From: Welwitschia mirabilis
Taxonomy: Eukaryota; Gnetophyta; Gnetopsida; Welwitschiales
NCBI GenBank assembly: GCA_051453625.1
Contig: JBOZIK010000001.1
Location: 128,610,079-128,674,078 of the forward strand
Direction: 5' to 3'
DNA: 64,000 nucleotides
Below the pieces are notes generated by a model that was not told the origin of the DNA, searched no databases, and was given only the letters and a program-made list of their open reading frames with translations. A program made the position numbers and the translations under genes. Shown here in pieces: positions 22,440 through 33,886 of this stretch. The stretch's first letter is position 1, and each line of letters opens with the position of its first letter.

Positions 22440-23725
22440 CCCACTGGGGGGAACCTCCAAAACAAGTGCTTCTACCATGTTTATGATTATATTTAAATAT
22501 CCCTCATATAATTTCAACCATTATTCATTAACCTTCTGAATCTCTCTAGTTTCCAAATCTAAAATTTTAACTAAGCCATTAAAATGCACTTTTTTTATAA
22601 GATAAGGACCTAACCATTTAGAGGTTAACTTATTATTCAAAATTTAAACTCTAATATTATATAATAAGACAAGTTGACTGGGTTTAAACTTTTTATGAAA
22701 AATCCTTTTATCATATTTGAAATTTGCTTGGGCTTTATGAATTAATTGACGATGTATGGCACTAGTTCTTTTTTTATCAAGATGATTTAATTAAACTAAT
22801 ATGTACTTACAATTTTCATCAAAATCCATAAGTTTAAGTTAATGAGATGTGCAATAGGAATGGTCACACACATCAACCAGTAAGATACAAAATTTATTAT
22901 AAATAAGTTCATAAGATGAAAATCTAAGAGAAGTATGCGAGGTAGTGTGGTAATTCCAAATTACATCGTTAAGCTTGAAAGTCCAAGACTTTTTATTAAC
23001 AAAGACAAGTTCTTAAATCATTTTTTTGTTTCTTTGTTGGCATTTTTAGCTTATCCATTAGTCTAAGGGTGATAAGTATAAGCTACTCTATGTTCAATCT
23101 AATGGATAAAAGGAGTTTCTTAAAAGGTAAATTAATGAAATGAGGACCCTTATCACTAATGATGACTTTAGAAAAATCAAATCTCTAAAAAATATGAGAT
23201 CTAAGAAAATTACAAGCAGTTTGGACATCATTCAAAGAAGTAAGTATGACTTTAATCTATTTAGTCATGTAATCAATAGCCACTAAAATGTAATTTTTAT
23301 TAAAATAAGATGGGTAAATAGGGCTTATGAAATTAATACCCTAATAATCAAAATGATCACATTTAAGAATATGTCTAAGAATCATTTCCTATAAATAAAC
23401 AAAGCTATCAAAACACTGATAAGAATCACACCTGCTAAAAAAAACCAAATGAATCATGAAAAAGAAAAGCCCAGTAAAAACTGAAATGAAAGACTTTCAT
23501 GGCATTTTTATGTCCACTAAAATGTCCTCTACAAACATCATCATGATAAAGATGAAGAATCTCAGGTATTTCCCAATCAGGCATACATTTTCTCACAATC
23601 TGGTCTTTGCATCTATGGTACAAATGTGGCTCAATCCACTCATAGTTAACTATATGATCGAGAAAAGATTTATGTTGGTTATAGGTCCAATGTTGTGATG
23701 TTTTCATGGTTATAAGATATTTCAC
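22440..23725 (-). pseudogene. Integrase remnant of C-inner
   Basis: The open N-terminal part (23725-23438) has the zinc-binding HHCC domain: HLYHRCKDQIVRKCMP, then YHDDVCRGHFSGHKNAMKV and FYWAFLFHD. The catalytic core follows with stops: VAIDYMTK, VIISDKGPHF and a LMDKLK-type block where TNGQ is expected. Family-typical C-terminal pieces (VLLYN-like, SKWLGPYLIKKVH, DLETREIQKVNE) run down to about 22450. It would have inserted the cDNA. Stops after codon 96 make it inactive. Confidence 0.85.
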
Positions 23726-23737
23726 AATGTCGATATA

Positions 23738-24290
23738 TCATAGAGGAGGATAAGAAGAAGAAATAGCAAAAAGCTTCTTGTAAAGAAAGGAATCATCAAT
23801 GATAATATTATCTGGAGGAGAAGGAAGTGGAAATAAATGATTGGCAATAGAATTATCCTTCCCTGCTTTATCTATAATGGTTAAATTGAATTCTTTCATA
23901 AGAAGAATCCATCTAATCAAATGGTCATTAGAATATTTCTTGATCATGAGGTAATGGATGGTAGCATGATCAGTATAAACATTCGTATGAAATCCTAAAA
24001 GATGGTGTCTAAGAGAATCAGGACAAAATATAATGGGAAGCATCTCTTTCTCTGTAGTGGTATATTTTATTTGAGCTTAGACAAAGATTTGTTATGATAA
24101 GATATAACTTTAAAATCATTCTCATACTTTTGATAAAAAACCCCACTCATGGCAAAGATACTTGCATCAACATAAGCTTAAAGTCAAGTGCCCAATTGGG
24201 TATCATCACTATAGGATCATAATACAATCTATGTTTAAGCCTATTGAAATCAAGTTGACAAGATTAATTCCATTCAAATTTAGCATCTTT
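23738..24290 (-). pseudogene. RNase H remnant of C-inner
   Basis: The open part 24043-23738 reads MLPIIFCPDSLRHHLLGFH, then VYTDHATIHYLM, RWILLMKEFNLTIIDK and NSIANHL. These are the late RNase H blocks of Athila-like pol, ending at the IANHL (usual VADHLS) motif. The N-terminal part (24290-24060) is broken. It would remove the RNA strand of the RNA-DNA hybrid. Confidence 0.85.
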
Positions 24291-24296
24291 CTCTAG

Positions 24297-25075
24297 TTAC
24301 AAGTAAAGGGGTTTACAAATGGAAGCATAATCATGAATGAACCGATAGTAAAAATCATAATAACCAAGGAAAGATATGACTTGTTTGACATTTGAAGGGG
24401 GGTCAAGATTTTGAATAATACCAACTTTAGAAGCATCCATTCTAATTCCCTCCCAAGAAATATGGTGACCTAAAACAATGTCACTCTCTATAAGAAAATA
24501 ACTCTTTTCCCAACTTAAGTGGAGGCCAGTAGAAATGCATCGATCTAAGACTTTCTCTAAATGATTTAAGATTTGTTCAAAGGTTTTAACATGGATAGAG
24601 AAGTCATCCATAAAAATCTTAATGGAATCCTCAAGCCTATTAGAAAAGATACCCATCATAGCACACTGAAAAGTACCAGGAGCATTACAAAGTTTGAAAG
24701 ATATGTGTCTAAAAGCAAAGGTACCCAAGAAAGAAGTGAAAGTAGTTTTGGCTTGGTCCTCAGTGGCAATGCAAACCTAATTATAACTACTATTTGCATC
24801 AAGGAAATATTAAAAAGCATGACCCTGAATACTATTAAGAATCTGATTAAGAAAAATAAAGAAAATTGGTTTTTTTCGATTACCTTATTTATTTTTCAAA
24901 AATCTATGCATATACACCATTTCCCATCTTTTTTGGTACGACCATCAAGGGGCTAACCCACTCACTATCAGCAATAGAGTAAGTAATTCCAGCATTCATA
25001 AGTTTTATGATTTTATCTTTTACAATTTGCTTTAGGGCTATATTAAGTCTATGTTGGGGTTGCTTCACAGGTTTA
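24297..25075 (-). pseudogene. Reverse transcriptase remnant of C-inner
   Basis: It starts with KPVKQPQHRLN and IADSEWVSPL (25075-24950), passes a frameshifted palm, and has an open 143-codon stretch 24728-24297. This holds GTFAFRHISFKLCNAPGTFQ, the catalytic loop IFMDDFS with both aspartates intact (24603-24608), LSWEKSYFLI, IVLGHHIS and VISFLGYYDFYYRFI. With the D-outer palm it is the best RT in the window. Upstream stops prevent a functional Gag-Pol. Confidence 0.9.
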
Positions 25076-25629
25076 GCATTTTCTTTGAGGTAGATTTTAT
25101 GTTAAACAATTAAAGTGATTATCACTATTAAATCATTATGAGACCAAGTAAACACATGAACCTTTGGTTCTAAAAGAGAGATGAGATTAGATTCTTATTA
25201 AGGAAAAAGGTTTTTATTGATAATTAATGGTTTATTCAGATCTATATTCAGAAAATATAATTCGGTCCATTATCTAAGGGTTTCAGGTTCAGATTTAGGT
25301 TTAGACTTTTGGTTTCAGAAAAATTCTTAGAAACATTAACAGTCATCTTAAACTATCATTCAGATATCAGTAGTGAACAAATAACCTCAAAATAAGAAAT
25401 CTTAGGGTTTTTAATTTCTTGAACTTTAGCATAGTTTACAAATTCAGACTCACTCCCAGATCAAAAAACTCGGTTGGCAGATGGTCAAACTCAAGTTGAT
25501 CATTAAGCACATAAAGTTAGTCTACTTCTAATTTATCATCAAATAAAGTTGGCTCATGAAGCATGAACCATCTTTCCTCAAGTAAATAGTGATCTAAAAA
25601 TAGGGTTGGCTTCATTTCTTCCTTTAAAC

Positions 25630-26050
25630 TCAAATCATTATCAAAATCTTTTTGATCACATCAAACACTCTTATCGAAAACTGTTTATTTCCAAAATGGT
25701 ACTTCATCAATATGGTTCTTTTATCTATAATGCANNNNNNNNNNGCTGTTGCATAGAAAGCTCTACCTAGAAGTAAGGGATATCCTTCATGATGCTTAAC
25801 TTCTAAAATAACTACATCAATGAAGCTGAAGACTTCCTTTTTCTTAAGGACCAAGGCCTTGATCATACCTAATGATTTCTTTGCAGATGTGTTATCTAAC
25901 TTTAAGATAAAGTGTGTGGGTTCTACTCTATCTTCTAAACTAAGATGTTGAAAAATGTGTAAGGGTATAATGTTGACACTAGCTTCTATATCAATCAAGG
26001 CTTTTTTTATTCTATGGTTTCCCTCTAAAGTGACACTTACAATTACTACC
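25630..26050 (-). pseudogene. Aspartic protease remnant of C-inner
   Basis: A 122-codon open stretch, interrupted by a 10-base gap at 25735. The active site reads DIEASVNIIPLH, where Gly of D-I-G-A-S is Glu (codon at 25984-25986), which would abolish activity. PTHFILKLDNTS, VVILEVKHHEGYPLLLGRAFY and YHFGNKQFSIRVFDV follow, all family-typical. The region 25080-25630 downstream holds the poorly conserved protease-RT linker. Confidence 0.9.
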
Positions 26051-26742
26051 CTCTAATCTTTAAACTTAAGACATTTTTAGCATATCAAGTTGCTAATGGA
26101 TTAGGCTAGGAATACTTTACTAGGAACAGTTCATTTTTTTCCCCTTCTCATTAGGTCTTTCCATAGCTTAGAGTATCTTAGATTTTCTTGTAAAAGTTTT
26201 CAAAAAGGTAAGTTGATAATCATGTTTTGTATTAATACTTTTAAATGATCATCAAAAATGGGATTTATAATAAGCCTATCAAGCCATAGGGTAGCAGGTT
26301 TCTTTTGTGACGGATCTTTCTTTCTATTACTAAGTGGGGAAGGGAAGGAATGGTTTTCTAGGATTTCTATATTTTCTTCTTTATCATTCTTATCACTTTA
26401 GGAAGTTGAAGCCTTATAGGTAGGAGGATTTGTATTACTTCCACTTCTTATCACCATATTATAATATTTTTTTTTACTTTTTTAGGATTCAGTAAAGGTT
26501 GAATGGTAAGAGATCTATGTGGTTTTTGGTTAACAAGCATAGTTTGTTATAAAATATTCATAAGATTTTTTATGTTGGTGTTTGTCTTCTCTTGACTTTT
26601 ACTTAATACTCCTCAATAGAATTTCTAAGAGGATCAGTATGGTTTAGGGAGTTAGGAGAGCTTACCAAGTTGTTTGAGTTATTGGATTAAAAGTTTGAGT
26701 GCTTAAATCTATTTCTAAAAGGTTGGAAGTTAGGATAATGTT
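26051..26742 (-). pseudogene. gag-protease linker of C-inner
   Basis: It matches the outer copy at 30290-31010 and part of F (51050-51560). Broken frames encode a Ser/Thr/Glu-rich segment (like the open 30779-30414 of the outer copy) and a LDRLxINPIFDxHLKxL stretch. No catalytic motif is known for this segment. Confidence 0.6.
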
Positions 26743-28000
26743 TTAAAAATTTCTAGAGTTTGGTTGCTCACTCATCCTATGTTGAAAATTATGATTTTGT
26801 ACTTGTCTTTGGTCGTGGTTTTGAGTGTAGTTTGAAGGTCTTTGACCAAAGGCACAAACTTCCTCATAGATTTTCTCTTTGTAGGTAGGAATTAAGGGAT
26901 AATCTTTTATGACATGATAGCTATATTCACACAAATCACATGTTGGAACTACAACTTTACTCTGCTCGGTTGCCACTTTAGCATCAAGCATCATTTGGGT
27001 GCATTTTCTTAAAGTAGAGGTAAAATTCTTAATGATAGTAGTTGGCTTATTTTTTGTTTTTAATTTCATTCCTCTCATGTTTTACCTCTTTTAGGTCCTT
27101 TAATGTATATTCCTATAGTTCAGTTTTCTTTAAGTGAGGGTTTAGGTTAGGTTTTACTTACTTTTACCAAATCCTTCAACACCTTCCAAGCATCATCTAG
27201 AGTTTGATTTAATAAGCTATCTCCATACAAAAAATCTACAAGTTGCTTTATATGACTGTTTAAGCCACTATAAGAATAGTCAACTAGTTTTACTTGTGAA
27301 AAGGTATCAATAGGGTTCAAATGTAAAGCAATAAAGAATCTCCCATAGGTAGATGCATAATCTTTATTAGGCATTTGTTGAAAGTTAGTGACTTCTTTCT
27401 TATGCTTTTAAGTGATGGTTTTACTCATGAATCTTTTAATGAAGCCTTCTTAAACTTAACTCCAAGATTTAAGACTTTTGTAGGGGATCATTCTAAGACA
27501 AAGTTCTACTTTATCTCTCAAAGTGATGAGAAAGATGACCATGTAGGTTCTAACACTTATTTATTTCTTACCATTTTTGGAAGTAAGGACAAGTTGTTCT
27601 ATATCGATGATGTGTTGTAAAGTATATTTATTAGTTTCTACTAAAGGTAGGATAAGCATTCAAGTTATAGAATTCTACATCATCACTGGGAGATAAAGTC
27701 AAAAGGATTTTGGATTTCACATTTTATGTTCGCTATAAGATCTCTAAGAATGACATGGATATTGGTTTGAGAAGGAGTCATAGTAGGGATTTTAATAATA
27801 AGAGGTGGATTTGGAGATATAGGTTATTTAAGATTTTGAACTAAGGTTAACATGGTAGCAAAATTAGACTCTGCAAAAATAAAAGTGGAAATTGGAGCAA
27901 TTTGAAAATCTTGCATACCTTCACTGTTTTTACATATTTCTATTTCAAAATTTATCAAACCTTCTCTGATATTTTTAATAATAAATATCTACTCTCTCTG
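26743..28000 (-). pseudogene. gag remnant of C-inner
   Basis: It has the capsid-type region with a KEVTNFQQMPNKDYASTYGRF stretch (the break before Met is an indel), LVDYSYSGLNSHIKQLVDFLYG (27374-27147) and a downstream frame (27078-26743) with PTCDLCEYSYHVIKDYPLIP. The latter is a zinc knuckle in CX2CX4HX4C spacing whose last Cys is Tyr. An Asn/Gln/His-rich tail follows (about 26840-26750). The N-terminal part up to about 28000 is frame-broken but matches the outer copy. Gag would coat the RNA. Confidence 0.85.
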
Positions 28001-28480
28001 GTATTTTTCGTTTTTACTAGATTTAACCATTCATGTTCACTATCAGATCTATAAAATTGCCATCCCTGTTATCATCTAGATAATATCCTAGATGATAAAA
28101 ACATAAAAACTAATAAGAAAAGAAAAAGTAAAAAAATAAAAACAAAAGACTGACTCTTGTAAAAAACTCAAAAAATAAACTATTTTCTAGCTCATCATTT
28201 GGATGACCAAGGGGACAATGGGATAAAACCCTAAAAATTTTAACAAAAAACTAAAATAGAAAACTCATGGCATAGAGGCCATTGTCATCATGCATCATTT
28301 GAATGATGAAGTGGATGATGTAACAGAAAATTAGACTTCAATTTAAAATACATAAACTAACTCTACAAAAATGGCAAACCTATGCTACTGCATGTACTAT
28401 TACACCACTGCTATAGCAAGCATCTGAACTAATGATAACTCTCAAACTCCAAACAACTTTCCTTGGTAATGGTGCCAAGG
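28001..28480 (-). other. Leader and PBS of C-inner
   Basis: The PBS (28461-28477, element sense TGGCACCATTACCAAGG) resembles the tRNA-Asp-type PBS of Athila elements, with differences that are G-to-A in element sense. It is three bases from the LTR. The leader contains the palindrome catcatttgaatgatg at 28293-28308 and similar units near 28070 and 28190. No coding. Confidence 0.75.
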
Positions 28481-28739
28481 TGGTGTAGTGCATTTGTATG
28501 TAATGTCTACATCCTAAGTAGAATCTTGTTAATCACAAATAATAATGCATAGAATAACACATTAATATAGATGGGAGTGATCCAAATGTGATAATTCGTT
28601 GAAGGCCAAATTATGAAAATAAGAAAGTTGCTTTCAAACATGAAATGCTAAAACCTAACCTAAAGAAATAATTTTTAATGCATAAAAATAAAATAAAATA
28701 CACTTGTATAAAGCTAATCTAGGAAAAGAAAATAACAAT
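28481..28739 (-). repeat. 5' LTR of C-inner (end only)
   Basis: It matches 15386-15650 of the outer 3' LTR, starting tggtgtagtgcatttgtatg on the plus strand. It is cut by the 100-base gap 28740-28839, beyond which sequence is outer-copy RT, not LTR. Confidence 0.85.
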
Positions 28740-28839
28740 NNNNNNNNNNNNNNNNNNNNNNNNNNNNNNNNNNNNNNNNNNNNNNNNNNNNNNNNNNNNN
28801 NNNNNNNNNNNNNNNNNNNNNNNNNNNNNNNNNNNNNNN

Positions 28840-29335
28840 TCTCAAGTGAAGGATACTAGAAATGCATTGATATAAGACTTTCTCTAAATGATCTAAGATT
28901 TGTTCAAAAGTTTCAGTATACATAGAGAAGTCATCCATGAAAACCTCAATGGAATCCTCAAGCATATTAGAAAAGATACCCATCATAGCACACTGAAAAG
29001 TACTAGGAGCATTACAAAGTTCGAAAGGCATGCGTCTAAAAGCCAAGGTATCAAAAGAAGAAGTGAAAGTAGTTTTGGCTTGGTCCTCAATGATAATGCA
29101 AACCTGATTGTAACCACTATAACCATCAAGAAAATAGTAAAAAGCATGACCCTAAATCCTATCAAGAATTTGATCAAGAAAAGGCAAAGGACAGTGGTCT
29201 TTTTTAATTACCTCATTTAGTTTTCGGAAGTATATGCACATACACCATTTTCCATCCTTTTTTAATACTACTGTCAAAGGGCTAACCCACTCACTATCAG
29301 TAATGAAGTAAATTATTTTAGCATCCATGAGTTTT
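28840..29335 (-). pseudogene. Reverse transcriptase remnant of C-outer (truncated)
   Basis: It reads SEWVSPLTVV, KKDGKWCMCIYFRKLNE, FYYFLDGYSGYNQVC, FRRMPFELCNAPSTFQ and the intact catalytic loop FMDDFSMY (Asp-Asp at 28930-28935), ending at LHLR beside the gap. The fingers/palm region is nearly free of stops. Compared with C-inner, about 120 bp upstream of SEWV is replaced by a ~35 bp junction near 29338, a local deletion. The thumb, RNase H and integrase are absent. Confidence 0.9.
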
Positions 29336-30290
29336 ATGTTACATAATGGAAGTGGGTATGGCTAATAAATTGTGATGAGACCAAGCAAATGCATGAACCT
29401 TTGATTCAAAAAGAGAGATGAGATTGGATTCTTATTGAGGAAAAAGATTTTTGTTGATAATCAATGGTTTATTTAGATCTCTATTCAAAAAAATGTACTT
29501 TAGTCCACTGTCTAAAGATTTCAGGTTTAGGTTTAGGTTCAGACTTTTGGTTTCAGGAAAATTCTCAGAAAAGCTGATTGTTATCTCAGACTGTCATCTG
29601 AATGTTAGTAGTGGATGACCAATCTTAAAATAAGAAATATTAGGGTATTCAATGTCTTAGACTTTAGAATAGTTTACAGACTCAGACTTACTACTTCCTA
29701 GATCAAAAAAATCAGTTGGAAGATGGTTAAACTTAAGTTAATTATTAAGCACATAAAGGTAGTTTACTTTTGATTTATTGTCAACCTAGGTTGGCTCATG
29801 AAGCATGGATTATCTCTGCTCAAGTGGACAGTGCTGTAAAAATAGGATTGGCTTTATTTCTTCCTCCAAACTTAAATCGTTGCCTAAATATTTTTTGACC
29901 ACATCAAACATTCTTATTAAAAGATGTTTATTCCCAAAATGACATTTCATTAATGTAGTTCTTGTATCTATAATGCAATGGGCTATTACATACAAAGCTT
30001 TACCTAAAAGTAGGGGATATCTACTATGGTGCTTAACTTCTAAAACAATTACATCAATGGGGTAGAAAGCTTCCTCTATCTGAATGACCAAGTCATTAAT
30101 CATATGTAATGGTTTCTTCATGGATGTATTGGCTAACTCCAAGATAATGCATGTAGGTTATACTCTTTCTTCCAAACTAAGACGTTGACAAATGTGTAAG
30201 GGCATAATGTTGACACTAGATCCTATATTAATCAAGGCTTTCTTTATTTTATGGTTCCCCTCTAAAGTAATATTTATGGTTGCCATCTCT
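29336..30290 (-). pseudogene. Protease and linker remnant of C-outer
   Basis: The open part 30142-29810 begins MELANTSMKKPLHMINDLVI and includes VIVLEVKHHSRYPLLLGKALY and IIDTRTTLMKCHFGNKH, a good match to C-inner. Upstream the active site reads NIGSS, with catalytic Asp changed to Asn (codon at 30227-30229) and Ala to Ser. Inactive. The linker 29336-29800 matches 25130-25620 of C-inner. Confidence 0.85.
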
Positions 30291-30413
30291 AAATCTTTAA
30301 ACTTAGGACATTTTTGGCATACTAAGTTGCTAACAGATTGAGCTAAAAAGACTTTACTAGAGATGGTTCATTTTTGTTTTCTTATGATTAAGTCTTTCCA
30401 TAGCTTAGAGTAT

Positions 30414-32237
30414 CTAAGATTTTTTTTTTTGTAAAAGTTTCCAAAAAGGTAAGTTTATACTCATGTTTGACATTAAGGCTTTTAGATGTTTATCAAAGAT
30501 GGGATTTATGTTAAGCCTATCAAGCCATGGAGTAGAAGGTTTCTTTTGTGAAGGATCCTTCTTTTTGTTGCTAAGTGAGGAAGGGAAGGAATAGTTTTCT
30601 AGGATTTCTATGTTCTCTTCCTCATCATTCGTATCACTTTGGGAAGTTGAAGCCTTATTAGTAGGGGGAGTTGTATCACTTTCACTTTTTGTTACCACCT
30701 TACAATCTTTTCTCACTTTGTTAGGGTTCAGTAAAGGTTGAGTGGTAAAAGACTCTTGTGGTATTTGGTTGACAAGCATGGTTTATTGTAAAATGCTCAT
30801 AAGATTTTCTATATTGGTGTTTGTCTTCTCTTAAGTTTTTCTTAACTCCTCAATGGAATTCCTAAGAGGATCACTATGGTTTTGGGAGTTGGAAGGGTTT
30901 GTCAAATTGTTTGAGTTGTTGGATTAAAAGTTTGAATACTTAAATCTATTTCTAAAAGGTTGAAAGTTAGGATGATGTGTTTGAAAATTTCTAAGGTTTG
31001 ATTATTCACTCATTTAATGTTAAAAGTTGTAATTTTGGACTTGTCTTTGGTTGTGGTTTTGAGTGTAGTTTTAAGGTCTTTAGTTAAAGGCACAAACTTC
31101 CTTATAGATTTTCTCTTTGTAGGTAGGAAGTAAAAGACAATATTTTGTGATATAATAACTATATTCACATAAATCACATGTTGGAACAACGAATTCACTC
31201 TTCTGAATTACCACTTTAGCATCAAGAATCATCTGGGTGCATTTATCTAAGGTAAAAGTGAAATTCTTAATGACGTTAGTTGGCTTATTTTTTGTTTTGA
31301 TTTTATTCTTCTCATATTTTACTTCTTTTAGGTCCTTAATGATTAGGCCTACTATTTAGTTTTTTCTAAGTGAGGATTTAGATCAGGTTTGACTTACTTC
31401 CACTAAATCTTCCAAAACCTTCTAAGCATCTTCTAGGGTTTGGTTTAATAGATTACCTTTATAAGAAAAATCTATAGGTTGCTTGGTATGGCTGTTTAAC
31501 CTACTGTAAAAATAGTCAACTAACTCTACTCATGAAGAGGCATCTATATTGTTTGAATGTAAAGCAACAAAAAATCATTTTTAGGTAAAAGCATAGTCTT
31601 CATTAGGAATTTGCTGGAAGTTAGTGACTTCTTTCATACACTTCCGGATAGTGGTCTCATTCATGAATCTCTTAATGAAGGCTTCTTGAACTTGATTCAA
31701 ATATTGAAGACTTTTATGGGGAATCATTCTAAGCCAAAGTTTTGCTTTATCTCTCAAGGTAATGAGAAAGATAACCATGTAGCTTCTATCACTTATTTGT
31801 TTTTCACCATTTTATAAGTAAGGAAAAGTTATTCTATGTTAGAAATGTGTTGTAAAGGATCTTCCTCAGGTTTTTCACTAAATGTAGGATAATAATTTAA
31901 GTTTCAAAGTTCTACATCATCACTGCGAGGTAAGTCAAAAGGAGTTTGTATTTTACATTTTTTATTTGCTATAAGATCTCTAAAGATGACATGAGTACTA
32001 GGATAAGAAGAAGTAAAAGTAGGAATTCCAATGACAAGGAGTGAATTTGGAGAGATAGGTTGTTTAAGCTTTTGGGTTAAGATCAACATGGTAGCAAAAT
32101 CAAACTCTATAGTAATAAAAGTGAAAATTGTAGAAAATTCAAAATCTTTCATACCTTTACTATTTTTACTTGTTTCTATTTCAAAATTTATCAAAGCTTC
32201 TCTGATGTTTTCAGTAATCAATAGTCACTTTCTTTAG
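30414..32237 (-). pseudogene. gag and gag-protease linker of C-outer
   Basis: From right to left: an open N-terminal part 32221-31904 (MITENIREALINFEIE, then LKQPISPN), a capsid-like part with DKAKLWLRMIPHKSL and KEVTNFQQIPNEDYA (31778-31581), the zinc-knuckle area about 31140-31190, where CX2C is kept, His is Tyr and the last Cys is kept, and an acidic Ser/Thr-rich linker 30779-30414. It supplies the gag N-terminus that is poorly readable in C-inner. Stops and frameshifts separate the pieces. Confidence 0.85.
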
Positions 32238-32780
32238 TATTTTTCTTTTTTATCAGATTTAATTATTCATGCTTAGTCTTAAATCTATAAAAGTGTTATC
32301 CCTAGCATCATCCAAATGATATCCTAGTTGATAGAAACACAAAAACCACAAGGAAAGGAAAAGCAGAAAATAGAAATGAAAGACTGACTCTTAATAGGAA
32401 AAACTTAGAAAATAGACTGTCATCCACTTGAATCATCTGGATGATCAAGGAGATGATGTAATTAAAACCCCAAAACTTTAATTAAAAAACTGAAATACAA
32501 AACTCATGGAATAGAGGCTGATGTCACTGTACATCATTTGGATGATGAAGCAGACGATGAGCTTTTATTACAGAATAGAAAACCAGACTTCGATTTGAAA
32601 TTAAAAAATAGAAAACCAGACTTCAATTTGAAAAATAGAAAACTAACTCTGTAAAAATAGGAAACCTATGCTACTATAGATATTATTACATTAATGCTAT
32701 AGTAAGAATCTAAACCAAAATACTTACCAAAGTAATGATAACTCTCGAACTCCAAGAAGCCTTCTCCACCAATGGTGCCA
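32238..32780 (-). other. Leader and PBS of C-outer
   Basis: PBS at 32765-32780 (element sense TGGCACCATTGGTGGA), three bases from the LTR, tRNA-Asp type. The leader carries palindromes aatcatctggatgatc (32431-32446) and catcatttggatgatg (32532-32547) and a short direct repeat agaaaaccagacttc at about 32578 and 32612. No coding. Confidence 0.75.
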
Positions 32781-32783
32781 AGA

Positions 32784-33881
32784 TGGTGTGGTGCATATTT
32801 ATACAATATTTACGTCCTGAGTAGAATCCTGTTAATCATAAATAATATGCACAAATACAATACATTAATATAGATGAGAGTGACCCAAATATCGTAATCC
32901 ATTGAAGGCCAAAATATGAAAATAAGAGAGTTACTTTCAAGAGAAATAAAAACTATAACCTAACTTATAAAAATAACTTATAATGTATAAAAAGGAAATA
33001 AAACACACCTGTATAAGACTAATCTAGGAAAAGAAAATAACAATGCACTTAAATAATTAAGCACAACCTTAACAAAGGTTATCGTTATAATCTATATCAT
33101 AAGAGAAACTGTCACTGGATCTCAAACAATATAAGCTATAAGGAAGAAGATCATTCATACATTGAAGCATAAAAAGAAATATTTTTATATTAGAAATTAC
33201 ACCACATCCATTTTACATAGTAGTCACACCTTAATGGAGGAAACATCATCCAACATTAAGGAAACGTCTCTTTAAAACTATAAGATGATTCTTCAAACCT
33301 TCGATCTCCTGTCACAAAAATGGCAGATGCAAATAAAGATAAGGAGGAGTCAATGGGAAGACCTCTATTTGTTGACTCAAAAACATAAAACAAAATAGAC
33401 AAAAAGGCATGGGTAAATCCTAATTTCCATACAAAAAGAAATTAGAATACATGTGGCGAAAGTTAGGTAGACATTTAGTACAAGCATTACAATTAGTGTC
33501 ATCTAATTTTTTGTCCAGATGATAAAGGAGATGATGCCACGTCATGGTCAAATCCATATTAACTACCAGTCAGACCTTAGTCAGCATCCAATTGGCATGG
33601 TCATCTATCCTATCATCGAGATGACAAGGTGGATAATAACCTTTGATTAATCTTTTATCTTCAATTAGTGCATCAGCATTGTTGTTTGTAGGAAGTTATC
33701 ATCAGAAATACAGATTATTCATATTTGCTCAGAATGCCTATAATTTATCATGAAAATTGCATATTACCATCATTTTCTTCTTAGCTCTCTATTATCATGA
33801 AAACCAAGCATTTACCTATCTATTTACCTACAAAACAACTCAAGATATCCTATCAAATATACGTAAGTTGGCAGCGCAATA
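32784..33881 (-). repeat. 5' LTR of C-outer
   Basis: 1098 bp, aligned with 15386-16445 from end to end. On the plus strand it opens tggtgtggtgcatatttat and closes cagcgcaata. GTTAA follows at 33882-33886, identical to 15381-15385. Confidence 0.9.
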
Positions 33882-33886
33882 GTTAA

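Larger units (their letters stand above)
18001..28739 (-). mobile_element. Element C-inner: Athila-like copy with downstream ORF
   Basis: Right to left: partial 5' LTR (28739-28481), tRNA-Asp-like PBS, leader, gag, protease, RT, RNase H, integrase, spacer with conserved block and (GA)n, a downstream ORF, noncoding tail, polypurine tract, partial 3' LTR (18370-18001). Both LTRs are cut by 100-base gaps, so their outer ends and any target-site duplication cannot be read. It is the best preserved gag-pol in the window and keeps the Met-Asp-Asp of RT, but it has stops in every domain. Confidence 0.8.
15386..33881 (-). mobile_element. Element C-outer: Athila-like element holding a same-family copy
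   Basis: The two end LTRs (15386-16445 and 32784-33881) are the same family and orientation. They are bounded by GTTAA at 15381-15385 and again at 33882-33886, a 5 bp target-site duplication. Between them, right to left: PBS, gag, protease and part of RT of the outer copy (32780-28840), a 100 bp gap, then C-inner (28739-18001), a 100 bp gap, then the 3' tail of the outer copy (17900-16446). The outer copy lacks about 5.5 kb (RT end, RNase H, integrase, downstream ORF), either hidden in the fixed-size gaps or deleted. Nested insertion or LTR-LTR recombination could both explain the layout. Confidence 0.8.

Noticed and set aside
23456-23698. Plus-strand open frame over the C-inner integrase
   Set aside because: Shadow of the integrase on the minus strand, which shows clear zinc-domain motifs. 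The plus-strand frames at 24573-24956, 28900-29220, 27375-27620, 31611-31817, 32031-32237, 42561-42797, 43030-43329 and 45674-45862 are shadows of the same kind.
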